A stretch of DNA of 64,000 bases from Lichina pygmaea. Taxonomy: Eukaryota > Ascomycota > Lichinomycetes > Lichinales > Lichinaceae. Of the stretch, positions 45,968-56,137 are shown piece after piece. Location of the stretch: assembly GCA_963422465.1 (NCBI GenBank), contig OY730172.1, forward strand, positions 1,922,001-1,986,000, given 5' to 3'. The notes under the pieces were generated by a model. The model made no database searches and had not been told where the DNA came from. It saw only the letters and a list, made by a program, of their open reading frames with translations. Within the stretch, counting starts at the first letter, position 1, and each line of letters opens with the position of its first letter. The position numbers and the translations under genes are program-made.

Positions 45968-48454
45968 CCCGTGCCTTGGAGGTACTTCGTACCTCCCCTC
46001 CCCTCGCTAGCTCGGTCGGGACACCCTTACAGAGTAAGGGTGTCCGACAGTGTAACAGTGTGGACAGTGCAACAGTCCCCACACAAAATTGAAGTAAATT
46101 GGCATCGGCCACCTTCAAATCACCATAACTTCTCAACAACATGCCCAAATTGTACGCTGAAGTTGAGGATCAGATCCAGGAAGCTCTTGGATCAATTCTT
46201 CCTGACAGAAGTTTTAATTCCAGAATTAGCTGCTAGATTCAACATTCCTGCGCGACACCTCGAAAATCGCCTAAAGGGAACTCTGTCTCGAAATGCCCAG
46301 GTTCTAGCCAGCAGGAAGCTCTCTCCAGCTGAGGAAGTTGCTGTCTGTCGTTATATTGACAGACTTGATCAGCTAGGATTATGTGTTAGACCACCAATAC
46401 TACGTAACTGTGCCAATGTCATTCTAGCCCGGAACCACGACAGCAATAGTCCCCCACCTACTGTCAGCTCTCGATAGTCTCAGAGATTCCTGGATCGCCA
46501 TCCTGAGTACTCTGTACGCAAACAGAAAGCAACAGACCCAAGACGAAAAGTTGCGAACAATGCTGAGTCAATAGAAGCATGGTTCAAGGATTTCCATGCC
46601 ACATACCTGGAAAAGGGGATCCAGTCTTGTGATTGCTGGAACATGGATAAGTCTGGATTCCAGATAGGTCTGGGAAGGAACCAGAAGATCATCACCAAGG
46701 ATATTTGTCACCAGTCCTATACTGGAAGTGCCAGTAATCGTGAGCTAGTTACAGTTGTTGAGGCTATCAGTGGTGGAGGAAAAGCAATCCCCCCACAGGT
46801 GAGTAGATAATAAGCAATCCAAAAATACTCAATAGATAGTAATGAAATTGTCTATATCTAGGTCATCTTATCAGGAAAAATCTATCAGGAGTGGTGGTAC
46901 ACTTGTACAAGCCTTGAAGACAACGCTCTTGTCTCTGTGTTGGAAAGTGGCTTCTCAAATGATCAGCTCAGCTATGAGTGGATCAAGCACTTTGAGGAAC
47001 ACAGTGCCAAGTCCCAGACTGGTGCTCATCGGCTTCTGTTGCTTGATGGCTACAGGTCCCACTGCATGTATGAGTTCCTGGACCACTGTGAGAAGAACAA
47101 GACTATACTGTTCTGTCTCCCACCTCATGCCACCCATCTTCTCCAGCCTCTGGATGTTGTTGTTTTCCAGCCCTATAAGCATTGGCATGCTGAGGCTGTT
47201 GACGCTGCTGCTTGTACAGGGTGTGTAGACTTCAACAAGCTGGAATTCCTTGAAGCTCTAGGATCAATTTGCCAGAAAGTATTGAAGCCATCAACTATTC
47301 TTTCTGCGTTCAGGGAGACTGGTCTTATCCCATACAGACCTAAGAAGGTGGTCGACAGACTACAAGAAAAAAAGAAGGAAAGACAAAAAGATACAGAACT
47401 TCGACGGCTGGCCACCCCTCCTGTACAGCCACAGGCTATCAAGCCAATGTTCACAACACCTCTCACAATTCGAACATTCAAATGGCAGCTTAGCAATTAC
47501 ATGGACCCAGAAACACCAGCGTACCCCGAGGACTTACGCAAAATTGCTAAAGTGACTATTACCTAGGCGACAGAGAACATCATTCTCAAAGATGAACTGA
47601 GGCATACAAAGGTAGCAGAAGTTGCTTGAAGCACGTGCCAGAAGCCAAGCTGGTAACAAGTTCAGAACAGGGGCTCTATTAGCTCTGGTGCAGCCTGGGC
47701 GGTGGCGGAAAAACAACAAATTGAGGAGGAAAAGCGCGTGGAACGTGCTTGAGTGTGTGACGCAAAGAAGGCTGAAAAAGCAGCAGTGGCAAAATCAAAA
47801 GAGGAAGCAAAGGCAGTGAAAGATGCAGAGAAAGCAGCAGTAGCTAAAGTGAAAGAAGACGCAAAGATAGCAAAGGAGATGGCAAAGGAAGCAAAGAAAG
47901 CAACAATGGCAGGGCATGGTAGGGCAGTAGTGGGGCATGGTGGGGCAACGTTTGTGGAGCCAGCGACAGAACAGCAAGCAACAGTGGAGCCAGTGATGGT
48001 GGTGCCAGCAAGCTCCCCAGGCTCTCAACAACGCCACGAATTCCCAGAGGAGGTGATACCTTGGGTACTGATAGAAAATCTGATCTAGAATCAGATAGGC
48101 TCATAAAATCTACAGTTTTATCACTTTGTTGTAAAGTTATTAACGTTGTAAACTTGATATGTCAAGGATCTGTTATTGGGGTTGTAACTACGATAGTTTC
48201 TTAGCTTTGCTATAAAATTCACAAGAGCTCTAAAACTTCAGAGATTGTACTTGAGAGGTAGGGGAATCTAATGAGCAAATCAGATTTCAATTTAGTCATT
48301 GCGTTGTGAAGTTATAGAACTGCGAAGCTGATTTTGTGGAATGTGACCGTTGCACTGTCCACACCGTTGCGCTGTCGGACACCCTTACGGAGTAAGGGTG
48401 TCCCGACCGAGCTAGCGAGGGGAGGGGAGCTACGAAGTACCTCCAAGGCACGGG
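45968..48454 (+). mobile_element. 2.5-kb TA-targeting DNA transposon with CCCGTGCC ends (pogo-like)
   Basis: Bounded by TA (45966-45967 and 48455-48456). The uninterrupted LINE copy 2 at 63208-63212 reads TTCACCCTAGCAGG and gives the exact empty site. The TIRs are about 105 bp, starting CCCGTGCCTTGGAGGTAC and including a sub-terminal hairpin GACACCCTTAC / GTAAGGGTGTC and a CACTGTCCACAC-type block. It contains one broken transposase gene. Its ends define the family of the MITE at 16731 and the micro-elements at 24416 and 51566. Confidence 0.95.
46141..48088 (+). pseudogene. Pogo-like DDE transposase, broken
   Basis: Starts at an ATG (MPKLYAEVEDQIQEALGSIL), shifts frame near 46215-46230 into PELAARFNIPARHLENRLKG (HTH), and meets TAG at 46475-46477 just before SQRFLDRHPEY (a TGG is expected, giving RWSQRFL). 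It runs on to CWNMDKSGFQIG, has an intact 63-bp intron (46799-46861, GTGAGT...CTAG), then LLLDGYRSHCMYEF and LLQPLDVVVF, so all three catalytic acidic residues survive, and RPKKVVDRLQEKK. A TAG at 47564-47566 precedes a Lys/Ala-rich tail that extends to about 48088 with more stops. Confidence 0.88.
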
Positions 48455-49107
48455 TAGCAGGCCTAGGGTTTTCCTTGCTTAATTTTCATAGCTGACCCAG
48501 CATAGTCTAGATAACTAGCACTAGAATGGAGTAGGAATACCAATTACCAATTACGCGTAGTTTTGTCCAAGTCTAATTTCGGATGGAGCAAAGTCCTGGT
48601 CAAAGGTCCACACTCGCTCCTGCACGAAGTGCTTTGGCTGCCGGGTCAATGGCTACAAGAGGCCAGCAAATCTACGACGTGGCATGGACGACAAGAACCT
48701 CCTCAGTTGTGGCTGCGAGTATAACGCAAGTAAATTTTCGCTCTTACTGAAGAGCGGTAGTGCAGTCACAAAGTACTGACATGGGATTTTTTCAGGAAGC
48801 GATGATCGAGATGTGGATGGTGGACGAAGGCATCAATCCCGACTCCCCTCCAACCAGAATCCCCGGCGAGCCACAGGTACGTCACATTGTTCAACATGGT
48901 TGAAAATTGATCTTCAATACTAACCAAAATTAGGCCCGCAAATGCATCAACCCAGTTTTTCGCCAGTGGTTTGCCGAGGCTCTCAGCAAGTTGCATGAGC
49001 GGCCTTTTGAGGCTTCAAGTATCTTCAAGGATCCTATTGCGAGGTTGCTGGCAATGAGGGTAGCTGGCAGTGGAAGCGGTGTTAATGTAACAGAATTCGT
49101 CTTCTAG

Positions 49108-49757
49108 AAAGAAAGAAAAGAAATCCCACTCTTCTTGCCCTCGGATCCTAGGTGTGCACCCGATTGACAACCCAACAGAGTCAACTAGCAACATCCGCCC
49201 GAAAAATGATGGACGACCGAGCTACCACCCCCAAACACCACGGTGAAAAGCTGCATCATCCAACACCCATCGTCAAGGCAAAAGTGGATACTATCGAATT
49301 CTGCGATGCCATGGGCTTTGACTATAGCCACGAAGATGTCTTCAATTTTGTTGGTCACACTTGGCTCTGATTCTCAAGTCCTCAACAGCAACAGTTCTTG
49401 ATGGCACTACAGTGACCCGAACGCCTCAGAAGCTCGGGAAGATCACCAAGGAGCGATGAGAAAGAAAGTGGAGCTCACCATAGAGGGCTTCGTTCCCGTG
49501 GCTCTACCGCGTAGAGACGTAAACTCTAACAGGGCTACTGACGGAGAAGCTAAAGATTTGGGCTTCTCCTTCTTCTTCTTCAAAGGAGAATGGTGTGAAA
49601 GGAAAGAATTTCTATTGCCATCTTCATGATTATGGTCTATGTTGGTATCGTAACTGTCGAAAAAACAATACATGTATCCCGCGAGTGACTCCTGAGATGC
49701 ACTACACCAACCGTAAGGATTGATGCTGCGCTATACAAGGGTGAGGGGGGATTAACC
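49108..49757. other. Short interval without a supportable gene
   Basis: A 72-codon ORF (49152-49370) and fragments in other frames are present, without a recognisable domain. It may be 3' sequence of the disrupted host gene or a relic. Confidence 0.4.
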
Positions 49758-50381
49758 CTAGTAGAGGTCCGGGTACGAAGCGTAGCGTCCTGGGCTTTCT
49801 CTGCCTTCTGTGTAGGAACCGGACGATATCGGGATGTCTTTCGCGCTGTACTCGCCGTCTTGGATCTGTGCCGGCTCGATCAGGCGACGGACCGGACGAC
49901 GAAACGACGACGCGTGTGTGAGATTGTGGATCGTGGCTTTCATTTCGTCTATCAAGTTGAGGAGGTGAGGATAACGAGCGACACTGTCGATCAGCCGTTG
50001 CGCCCGGTCCTCTCGTCCCTGTCGGCCCTGTCCAGCGACCGACCTATACGAGGCGTAACGGTCCCGCTGGTCGTAGTCCAAGGGAGCGGCGTTGATCAAC
50101 ACGCTAACGCATTCGGCGCATTGATCCGCGGCCTGCCACATAAATCCTTGAAGCGGCTGTGAGATTGGCCGGGTTCGTTGACTCTCGAGCCGTCGGCATG
50201 TCTTCTGGACGGCGGATTCGAGCGCCGCCCAGCGGTCGGCAAGGGCTCTGATGTCTTGCTGGCCCGGGGTGCGGAAACCGTATCTGCTGTGCTGGGATGT
50301 GGTCAAGACGTGGCGGATGAGGTCGACGTCCAGAGCCGGTTCTTCTTCCCGTAATCTCCGTAGGAGGTACTCGTCCGCCAT
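49758..50381 (-). CDS. Hypothetical protein, 207 aa
   Basis: A complete single-exon ORF starting with ATG (MADEYLLRRLREEEPALDVDLIRH) and ending PGRYASYPDLY. It is mostly helical and polar, with Arg/Asp/Glu-rich segments (RALADRWAALESAVQKTCRRLES; DRAQRLIDSVARYPHLLNLIDEMKATIHNLTHASS), no signal peptide and no membrane segment. I do not recognise the family. Codon use is G+C-rich like the host genes and unlike the neighbouring transposons. A 22-bp minisatellite lies just upstream in its presumed 5' leader. Confidence 0.45.
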   Translation of the reverse strand: MADEYLLRRLREEEPALDVDLIRHVLTTSQHSRYGFRTPGQQDIRALADRWAALESAVQKTCRRLESQRTRPISQPLQGFMWQAADQCAECVSVLINAAPLDYDQRDRYASYRSVAGQGRQGREDRAQRLIDSVARYPHLLNLIDEMKATIHNLTHASSFRRPVRRLIEPAQIQDGEYSAKDIPISSGSYTEGRESPGRYASYPDLY

Positions 50382-50435
50382 GTCAGAGGGCGATGTTTGA
50401 CTGGGAAAGACTGAACACTAGGTCCGCAACAGATT

Positions 50436-50528
50436 CTTCGAGCAAGCAAATCGGGGACTTCGAGCAAGCAAGTCGGGACTTCGAGCAAGCAAATCGGGGA
50501 CTTCGAGCAAGCAAATCGGGGACTTCGA
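50436..50528. repeat. Minisatellite, ~22-bp unit, four copies
   Basis: Units of the form TTCGAGCAAGCAAATCGGGGAC, one with a short deletion, repeat in tandem within about 150 bp upstream of the 207-codon ORF. Confidence 0.9.
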
Positions 50529-50921
50529 TGCTGGAGAAGCATCTCCATGTTGGTGCGAGGCAGCCTCCTTATATGCGCTGCCAGAATGCCGTCCGGGAGC
50601 CCCAACTGTAGCTTGATGGTCCTGCAGGCTTGTGTTGACCTCATCTTGGTGAGGCCGCAACTGGAACTTGACCAGCCACGGTCAGCCTTGCTGGAAGCGG
50701 TCACGACATTTTTAGTTCGGCCGACACTTAAGACACGAGTCTTCGCGTAGAAGCAGCTGCAGCAGCTCTGTGAATACCATGGCTGGTACTTCCAAGAGAC
50801 CACTGAGGTGTAGTACCGAGCAGGGCAATCGCCTTGTGGTAAAAGTCCATGAAAACATGGCTGGGTGCCACTGCGGGCCTTGCGTCAGGCTGCAACAAAG
50901 GACCCCGAGGAGGTGAAGCTA

Positions 50922-51556
50922 CTATTAGGTGCAATGAGTTTGAGCAATGTGGCGCCTGAAGTGACCTCGCTTAGTGTGTGGCTGACTGTTGCGCTAAGAG
51001 TTTTATGTACGTATGTACTATTACTCTGTTGCTGTCAATTCAATAAGACTATCGTCAACTTGGTTCCCGCACATGTCCACACCACAACATCCGTCGCAAT
51101 GCCCCCATTCACAAGGCGAAGATTGTGAAGGAATGGCTACAGCAGACTGGGATTCAACTCCTTGAATGGCCTCCCTACTCTCCAGACCTCAACTGCATCA
51201 AGAATCTCTGGTTTCCATTGAAGGAGAAGACTCGAGAGTTGGCTCCAGGTCTGCAGGATATGACTGCTACCAAGGCTAAGAGAGTTCTCGAGGAGATAGC
51301 ACCAGATGCCTGGCTCCAGATTGATCTAGCACGCTTTCAAAAGCTGATCAACTCTATCCCTCGACAGATTGCAGCTTACATTACTGCTGATGGGTGGTAC
51401 ACCAAATACTAGTCAATTCCATCGCAATCTACCGCACCGCTGTTAAGTCTTATTACTATTGTTACATAAGTATCAATAGACATAGGGTTGTCAGGGTAAC
51501 CAGTAGCAACGCGCTACTCGACGCCACATATTACTCAAACTAATTGCACCTAATAG
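50922..51556 (+). mobile_element. Internally deleted Tc1/mariner-like element
   Basis: Flanked by TA (50920-50921 and 51557-51558). The ends CTATTAGGTGCAATGAGTTT and the inverted right end (CTATTAGGTGCAATTAGTTT when read from the other strand) are imperfect inverted repeats of about 35 bp. Only the last third of a transposase remains inside, so it is non-autonomous (635 bp). Confidence 0.85.
51086..51412 (+). pseudogene. Tc1-like (DDE_3) transposase C-terminus
   Basis: Reads NAPIHKAKIVKEWLQQTGIQLLEWPPYSPDLNCIKNLW and on to QIAAYITADGWYTKY, TAG. This is the end of the DD34E core: NAPIH...WPPYSPDLNPIENLW is the family signature. Here the catalytic Glu of IENLW is Lys and the first two-thirds are missing. 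Confidence 0.88.
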
Positions 51557-51565
51557 TACTCCATA

Positions 51566-51615
51566 CCCGTGCCATGGGAGGGGTACAGTATTACTGTACC
51601 CCCCCATGGCACGGG
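51566..51615. mobile_element. 50-bp palindromic micro-element, CCCGTGCC ends, TA-flanked
   Basis: Lies between TA at 51564-51565 and 51616-51617. CCCGTGCCATGGG...GTACAGTATTACTGTAC...CCCATGGCACGGG is nearly one perfect palindrome. It shares the first 12 bases with the 43-bp element at 24416 and the terminal octamer with the 2.5-kb transposon at 45968. It lies 9 bp from the end of the Tc1-like relic. Confidence 0.75.
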
Positions 51616-52074
51616 TATCAACTGACATCTCCCCACACAAACCGAGGTTGAAGCGCCATTCACGGCGCGCTAGTTTGCAAAAAAAAAAAAAGCAAGCCGC
51701 AACGCGCCCAGAACTTTACCGGTACGGAGGCGAGTGAGCTGAGTAAACATTCTTTGAGCTTCGCTCCTTCGACGCTCTTGGCTCATCTTCGACGAGACAC
51801 CGGCGGCGTGTAAGATCAAATGGCCGTAAAGCGCGAAGATCACAGGGCTTGCTAACTGCAGAGAGTGGGGTAGAATCGAGTCTGCTTTGCACTAGCGTCG
51901 TGTGACGATACCGGTACGTGCCCGGGTTGGACGAACACGACGGCAAACATTCGAATGGCTGTCGTCTCCATTGCCAGGACCGTGATGTCACTCACCACAT
52001 GAGCGGCTCATCGCTTGGTGCGAGGGTCGTCAAGGGCTACGGCATCGTCGTGAGCCGACGTTTCTGCTCTCGAT

Positions 52075-55000
52075 ATGCTCAACTTCACACCCCTGCTGGG
52101 GGCACAGTCGGATTCTCCGGCTTCTCAGTCGCTGCTCGAGCTCGACGGCGGCGTCAAGATCCTCGTCGATGTTGGCTGGGATGACTCCTTTGACCCAGGC
52201 AAACTCAAGGAGCTCGAGAGGTAAGAGCACGTCAATTCCCCAAGAGATGTCTGGATGGCGAAGCTGTGGCACGTCGCTCTGTCTAACGACGCCGCTTCTT
52301 CTTCTTCGGGATGCCCCTGATTACTTCGTTAGGGGCAAACACGATCCTCGTCATGTCCCTCACTTCTTACGTTGTCGAGGATGGCATGGTTATGATGATT
52401 GTTGTGCTGACTTCATGCTGTCTGCGGCAGGCACGTATCGACCCTGTCGATTGTTCTCTTGACACATGCAACGCCGGGCCATCTCGCCGCCTTCGCCTAC
52501 TGCTGCAAGCATTTTCCTCTCTTCAGCCGGATACCGTTCTACGCTACGACTCCGGTGATATCGCTGGGCCGGACATTGACCCTTGACCTGTATGCGTCCG
52601 CACCTTTGGCCCAGGGAGTTATCCCCCAGACGTCGCTCTCGGATGCGTCGTATCCCAGCTTGCCGTTCTCCGCCGAAGGCGAGAACGCCCACATCCTCTT
52701 TCCTGCGCCGACGGCCGAGGAGATCGCGACGTACTTCTCGTTGATACATCCGCTGAAGTATTCGCAATCGCACCAACCCCTTGGTTCGTCGTTCTCCCCG
52801 CCCTTGAACGGGCTCACCATCACCGCCTACTGTTCCGGACATACCTTGGGGGGTTCCATCTGGCATATACAGCATGGCCTCGAGTCGATCGTCTACGCCG
52901 TCGACTGGAATCAGGCACGAGAAAATGTCATCCCGGGCGCGGCCTGGCTTGGAGGCGGAGGCGGTGGTGAGGTCACGGAGCAGCTGCGCAAACCGACCGC
53001 CATGATCTGTAGCGCCCGAGGAGCGACGCAAACAGCGCTTTCGGGGGGTCGGCGGAAGCGGGACGAGAGACTTCTCGCCATGATCCGGCACGCCGTCGCT
53101 CGTGGTGGCAACGTCTTGATTCCGACGGATTCGAGCGCCCGCGTCATCGAGCTGGCGTACCTGCTGGAACATGCGTGGCGGGCCGAATCGGCAAAGGGTG
53201 CGGACGACAAAGACCAAGACCAAGACGACGACGACGACGACGACGACAACGACGACGAAGACGGCAAGTCGCTCAGGCACGCAAAGCTCTATCTCGCCGC
53301 CAAGAGCGCCGGCTCGACCATGAGGTACGCTCGAAGCATGCTCGAGTGGATGGAAGAGAGCGTCGTGCGGGAGTTCGAGTCGGAAGGCACTGCCGAAGCG
53401 AACAATCGTCAGAGGCGTGGCCGCTCCGGCGACGACAGAGACGATCAGACCTCCAAGGCCAGGGCAGGACCCTTCGACTTTCGACATCTCCAGCTCATCG
53501 AGCGTTCGCGGGATGTTGCCCAGGCCTTCCGAAAGGTCGCGAAGGCCCGCGGCAGGGGTCAGCCGGCGGCCGCCGTGGTCCTGGCCAGCGACGCATCGCT
53601 CGAGTGGGGTCTGTCGAGGGACGTCCTTCGACAATTGGCCTCCGACGACCGCAATCTGATCATCCTGACGGAGTGCCACGGCGAGTCGAGCGACGTGCGC
53701 GACCAAGGCTTCGTGAGCGTGAGCAGGAAGCTGTGGGGATGGTGGCGGCAGGAACGCAGGCGCGATGGCTCCGACGCCACCTTCTCACAGCAGGACGCCG
53801 TCTCCGGCAACGGTCGGGAGATGGAGCTTCGAGAGCCACGGCGGACGACGCTCGAGGCGAACGAGCTTCTCGTCTATCAGCAGCATCTGGCCACCAGGAA
53901 GCAACTGCACATCGTGCTCCCGCAAGAGGGCAACGCCGGGGCCGTCGCGTCCCTCGACAACATCGACGACGCCTCCAGCGACGACTCGACGTCGTCGGAC
54001 GAGTCGGACTCGGAACAGCAAGGGAAGGCGCTGAACACCTCTGCGGCCCTCGCCAGCTCGAGCCGCAGCAAGACGCAACTTACGGACCGCGAGCTCGGAG
54101 TCAACATACTGCTTCGACGGAAGGGCATCCACGACTTCTTCGTGCGAGGCAAGAGAGGGCGCGAACGGATGTTCCCGTTCGTCGCCCGAAGACGGCGCGT
54201 CGATGCCTTTGGCGAGACCATCCGGCCAGATGAGTTCCTCAAGGCCGAGGAGCGCGATGACGCGGACGGCCGGCAGCAGGGTCAACCGGGCTCGGGCAAA
54301 GACCAGGCACGACCGGCGTTGGGACAGAAGCGAAAATGGGAGGACGTAGAGTCTGGCGCCGTGCCAGGGCGCAGGCCAGGGCCGAGCGCGGGTGCGACGG
54401 CCAAGGCACCACGAGGCGCGCAAAACCAGCCTGCCCGAGCCCAAGCCGGGGGCAGAGACGAGGTTGGTCGGGCCAACGGTGCGGACACGAGCGACGACGA
54501 CGAAGACGTGCCGGGCGAATCCGACGCGGAAGAGGGGTCTGAGCCGACGGCCGGCCCCTCGAAGCTCGTCTTCGGGAGCGAGAGGATCGCACTCAGGCTC
54601 GGCATCGGCCACGTGGACTTTGGTGGCATCCACGACAAGCGCAGCCTCCAGATGCTCATTCCGCTGATCGAGCCCCGGAAACTGATCCTCGTCGAAGGGT
54701 CCAAGGACGAGACGACGCTGCTCGCCGAGGACTGCCGCAGGCTTCTCAGGGCGAAGTCCGGAGACTCGTCCGACGAGGCCGACAACGTCATCTTCACCCC
54801 TGTCGTCGGTCGAACGGTCGACGCGAGCGTCGACACCAACGCCTGGACGGTCAGGCTGTCCAAAGCGCTGGTCAAGCGACTTCATTGGCAGCATGTTCGA
54901 AGCCTGGGCGTCGTCCACGTCAACGGCCACCTCTCTGCGACGACCGAGGGAGAGGACGACGCCGAGACGGAGCAAGGCAGCAGCAAAAGGCCGAGGGTCG

Positions 55001-55392
55001 ATGGGCAAGAGACGGCGCTTTCGAAACGGGACCACAGAGGATCGTCTCGTGATCCCGAGCCAGAGTCTCCACCTGTGCTCGATGTCGTCCCGCCGACGTT
55101 GGCGGCGACGCACCGATCCGTCGCTCAGCCGTTGCACGTCGGCGACCTCAGGCTCGCCGACCTCAAGAGATCCCTGCAAGGGTCTGGTCACGTGGCCGAG
55201 TTCCGCGGCGAGGGCACCCTACTCGTGGACGGTCTCGTGTCGGTCAGGAAGCTGGGCACGGGCAAGATCGAGGTCGAGGGCGGCAGCTTGAGCACGTCTC
55301 ACGTGACGCCCGACGGCGTGCTGCGCGAAGGCACCTTCAACCATATCAAGAGGCGAGTCTACGAAGGCCTGGCCGTCGTGGCCCGGGCCTGA
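52075..55392 (+). CDS. CFT2: Cleavage and polyadenylation factor subunit 2 (CPSF100 / Cft2)
   Basis: Exons 52075..52220 and 52431..55392 (210-bp intron, GTAAGA...GGCAG) encode 1035 aa. The N-terminus MLNFTPLLGAQSDSPASQSL and LELDGGVKILVDVGWDDSFD is diagnostic. The metallo-beta-lactamase fold continues with LLTHATPGHLAAFAYCCKHF, where the HxHxDH metal motif of the nuclease CPSF73 is absent, as expected for the inactive Cft2 subunit. WHIQHGLESIVYAVDWNQARENV and VLIPTDSSARVIELAYLLEHAW (beta-CASP region) follow, with an Asp run at about 53215-53260. A long acidic, disordered insert (about 53980-54560) precedes the C-terminal domain (LRLGIGHVDFGGIHDKRSL, LILVEGSKDETTLL). It acts in nuclear pre-mRNA 3'-end processing with the CPSF73 homologue. 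ORFs on the opposite strand are shadows. Confidence 0.95.
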
Positions 55393-56137
55393 TCCAGCGA
55401 CGAAGCTGCGTCCTACGCCTTCTGTTCCGTCCCAGACCTGCCTGCCAGACCTGATACTCATATCGCAAACGGGCAAACGGTGGACAGGTTGCCGGCACCG
55501 TAGAGTTTTATCGCATCGAGGACGCAAGATCATGCCCATCGAGACTTCGACATCCCCAACCTGGAGTCGCCCCCCCCTCCCCCCCCCCTCTCACAGAGTG
55601 GCGAATCGGGTGCCAGCCGAGAAGTCCATCGCCAGCGTGGTCTCGAGCGGCTCGACCACTGGGCCGTCGAGGCATGCTGCTTGTGATTTTCGCTCGGCGC
55701 GAGGTGCGACGAATCAGGCTTCGAGCGTTCATCGCCGTCGGGACTTCCTGCTTGGTGAATGGAGACCGATCCGGCCTCTTCACTCGTTCTCCGCCGAGCT
55801 CGCCGACCGACGCCCGCCAACCTGGATGACAAACGAGGAAGCCATCTACACGCGACGCACGATGGTGAATGCCCGTCTCGACACATCGATCCCAGTCACC
55901 ATCTGAGCAACGCGACAGGATGCGATGGCCCGGTCGTCTATATAAGCAGGCTTCGGCCCATCTTCGTGGCTGGATCAAGATACAGCACTTCCGCCATCTA
56001 GAGCGGGACAGAAGGCCGCAACAGCTTGTGTGCATCTCAGCCTCCACTGCTCCCTTACATCAGGCAGGGCGTTCTCTTGACCCGACCAGTGCTAGCCTAG
56101 CCTGGACGTCTTCATCCTCGGGAGCCTCCACCAGGAC
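55393..56137. promoter_or_regulatory. Spacer with a TATA-like element at 55939-55946
   Basis: Intergenic 745 bp containing two C-rich runs (55568-55589). A TATATAAG sequence lies 192 bp upstream of the next ATG and is the best promoter candidate. No gene is seen. Confidence 0.4.

Larger units (their letters stand above)
45422..48550 (+). mobile_element. 5'-truncated LINE, copy 1, carrying a nested DNA transposon
   Basis: Flanked by the 15-bp duplication TTACGCGTAGTTTTG (45407-45421 and 48551-48565). The LINE itself is 45422-45967 plus 48457-48550, the 3' end of ORF2 and the 3' UTR, ending in an ACCAATT repeat tail. The 3' part aligns with copy 2 at 61101-63307 through the same GGCCTAGGGTTTTCC...GGAGTAGGAATACCAAT tail. 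Orientation is plus. It was cut at a TA by the transposon 45968-48454. Confidence 0.95.
45151..49107 (+). pseudogene. Host gene of unknown function interrupted by transposons
   Basis: Outside the transposons, exon-like pieces follow one another: 45151-45224 (MVFIYEVREGLVLRGWNKETTMTI), 45268-45372 (RNLYGARHAAYKARWGKGAK...EERLR|GTAAGT), 48572 to ~48729 (LISDGAKSWSKVHTRSCTKCFGCRVNGYKRPANLRRGMDD...CGCEYN), ~48802-48879 (MIEMWMVDEGINPDSPPTRIPGEPQ|GTACGT), and 48934-49107 (ARKCINPVFRQWFAEALSKLHERPFEASSIFKDPIARLL...TEFVF, TAG). The third piece is Cys-rich (C-x2-C-x2-C...C-x-C). I do not recognise the family. The LINE plus nested transposon lie in the second intron and the copia lies 44 bp before the ATG. 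The weak GTGCC donor of intron 1 and the uncertain third intron mean the gene may already be decayed. Confidence 0.5.

Noticed and set aside
52390-53706. Minus-strand 438-codon ORF, and a similar one at 53785-55191
   Set aside because: Both are shadows of CFT2 on the opposite strand in G+C-rich DNA.
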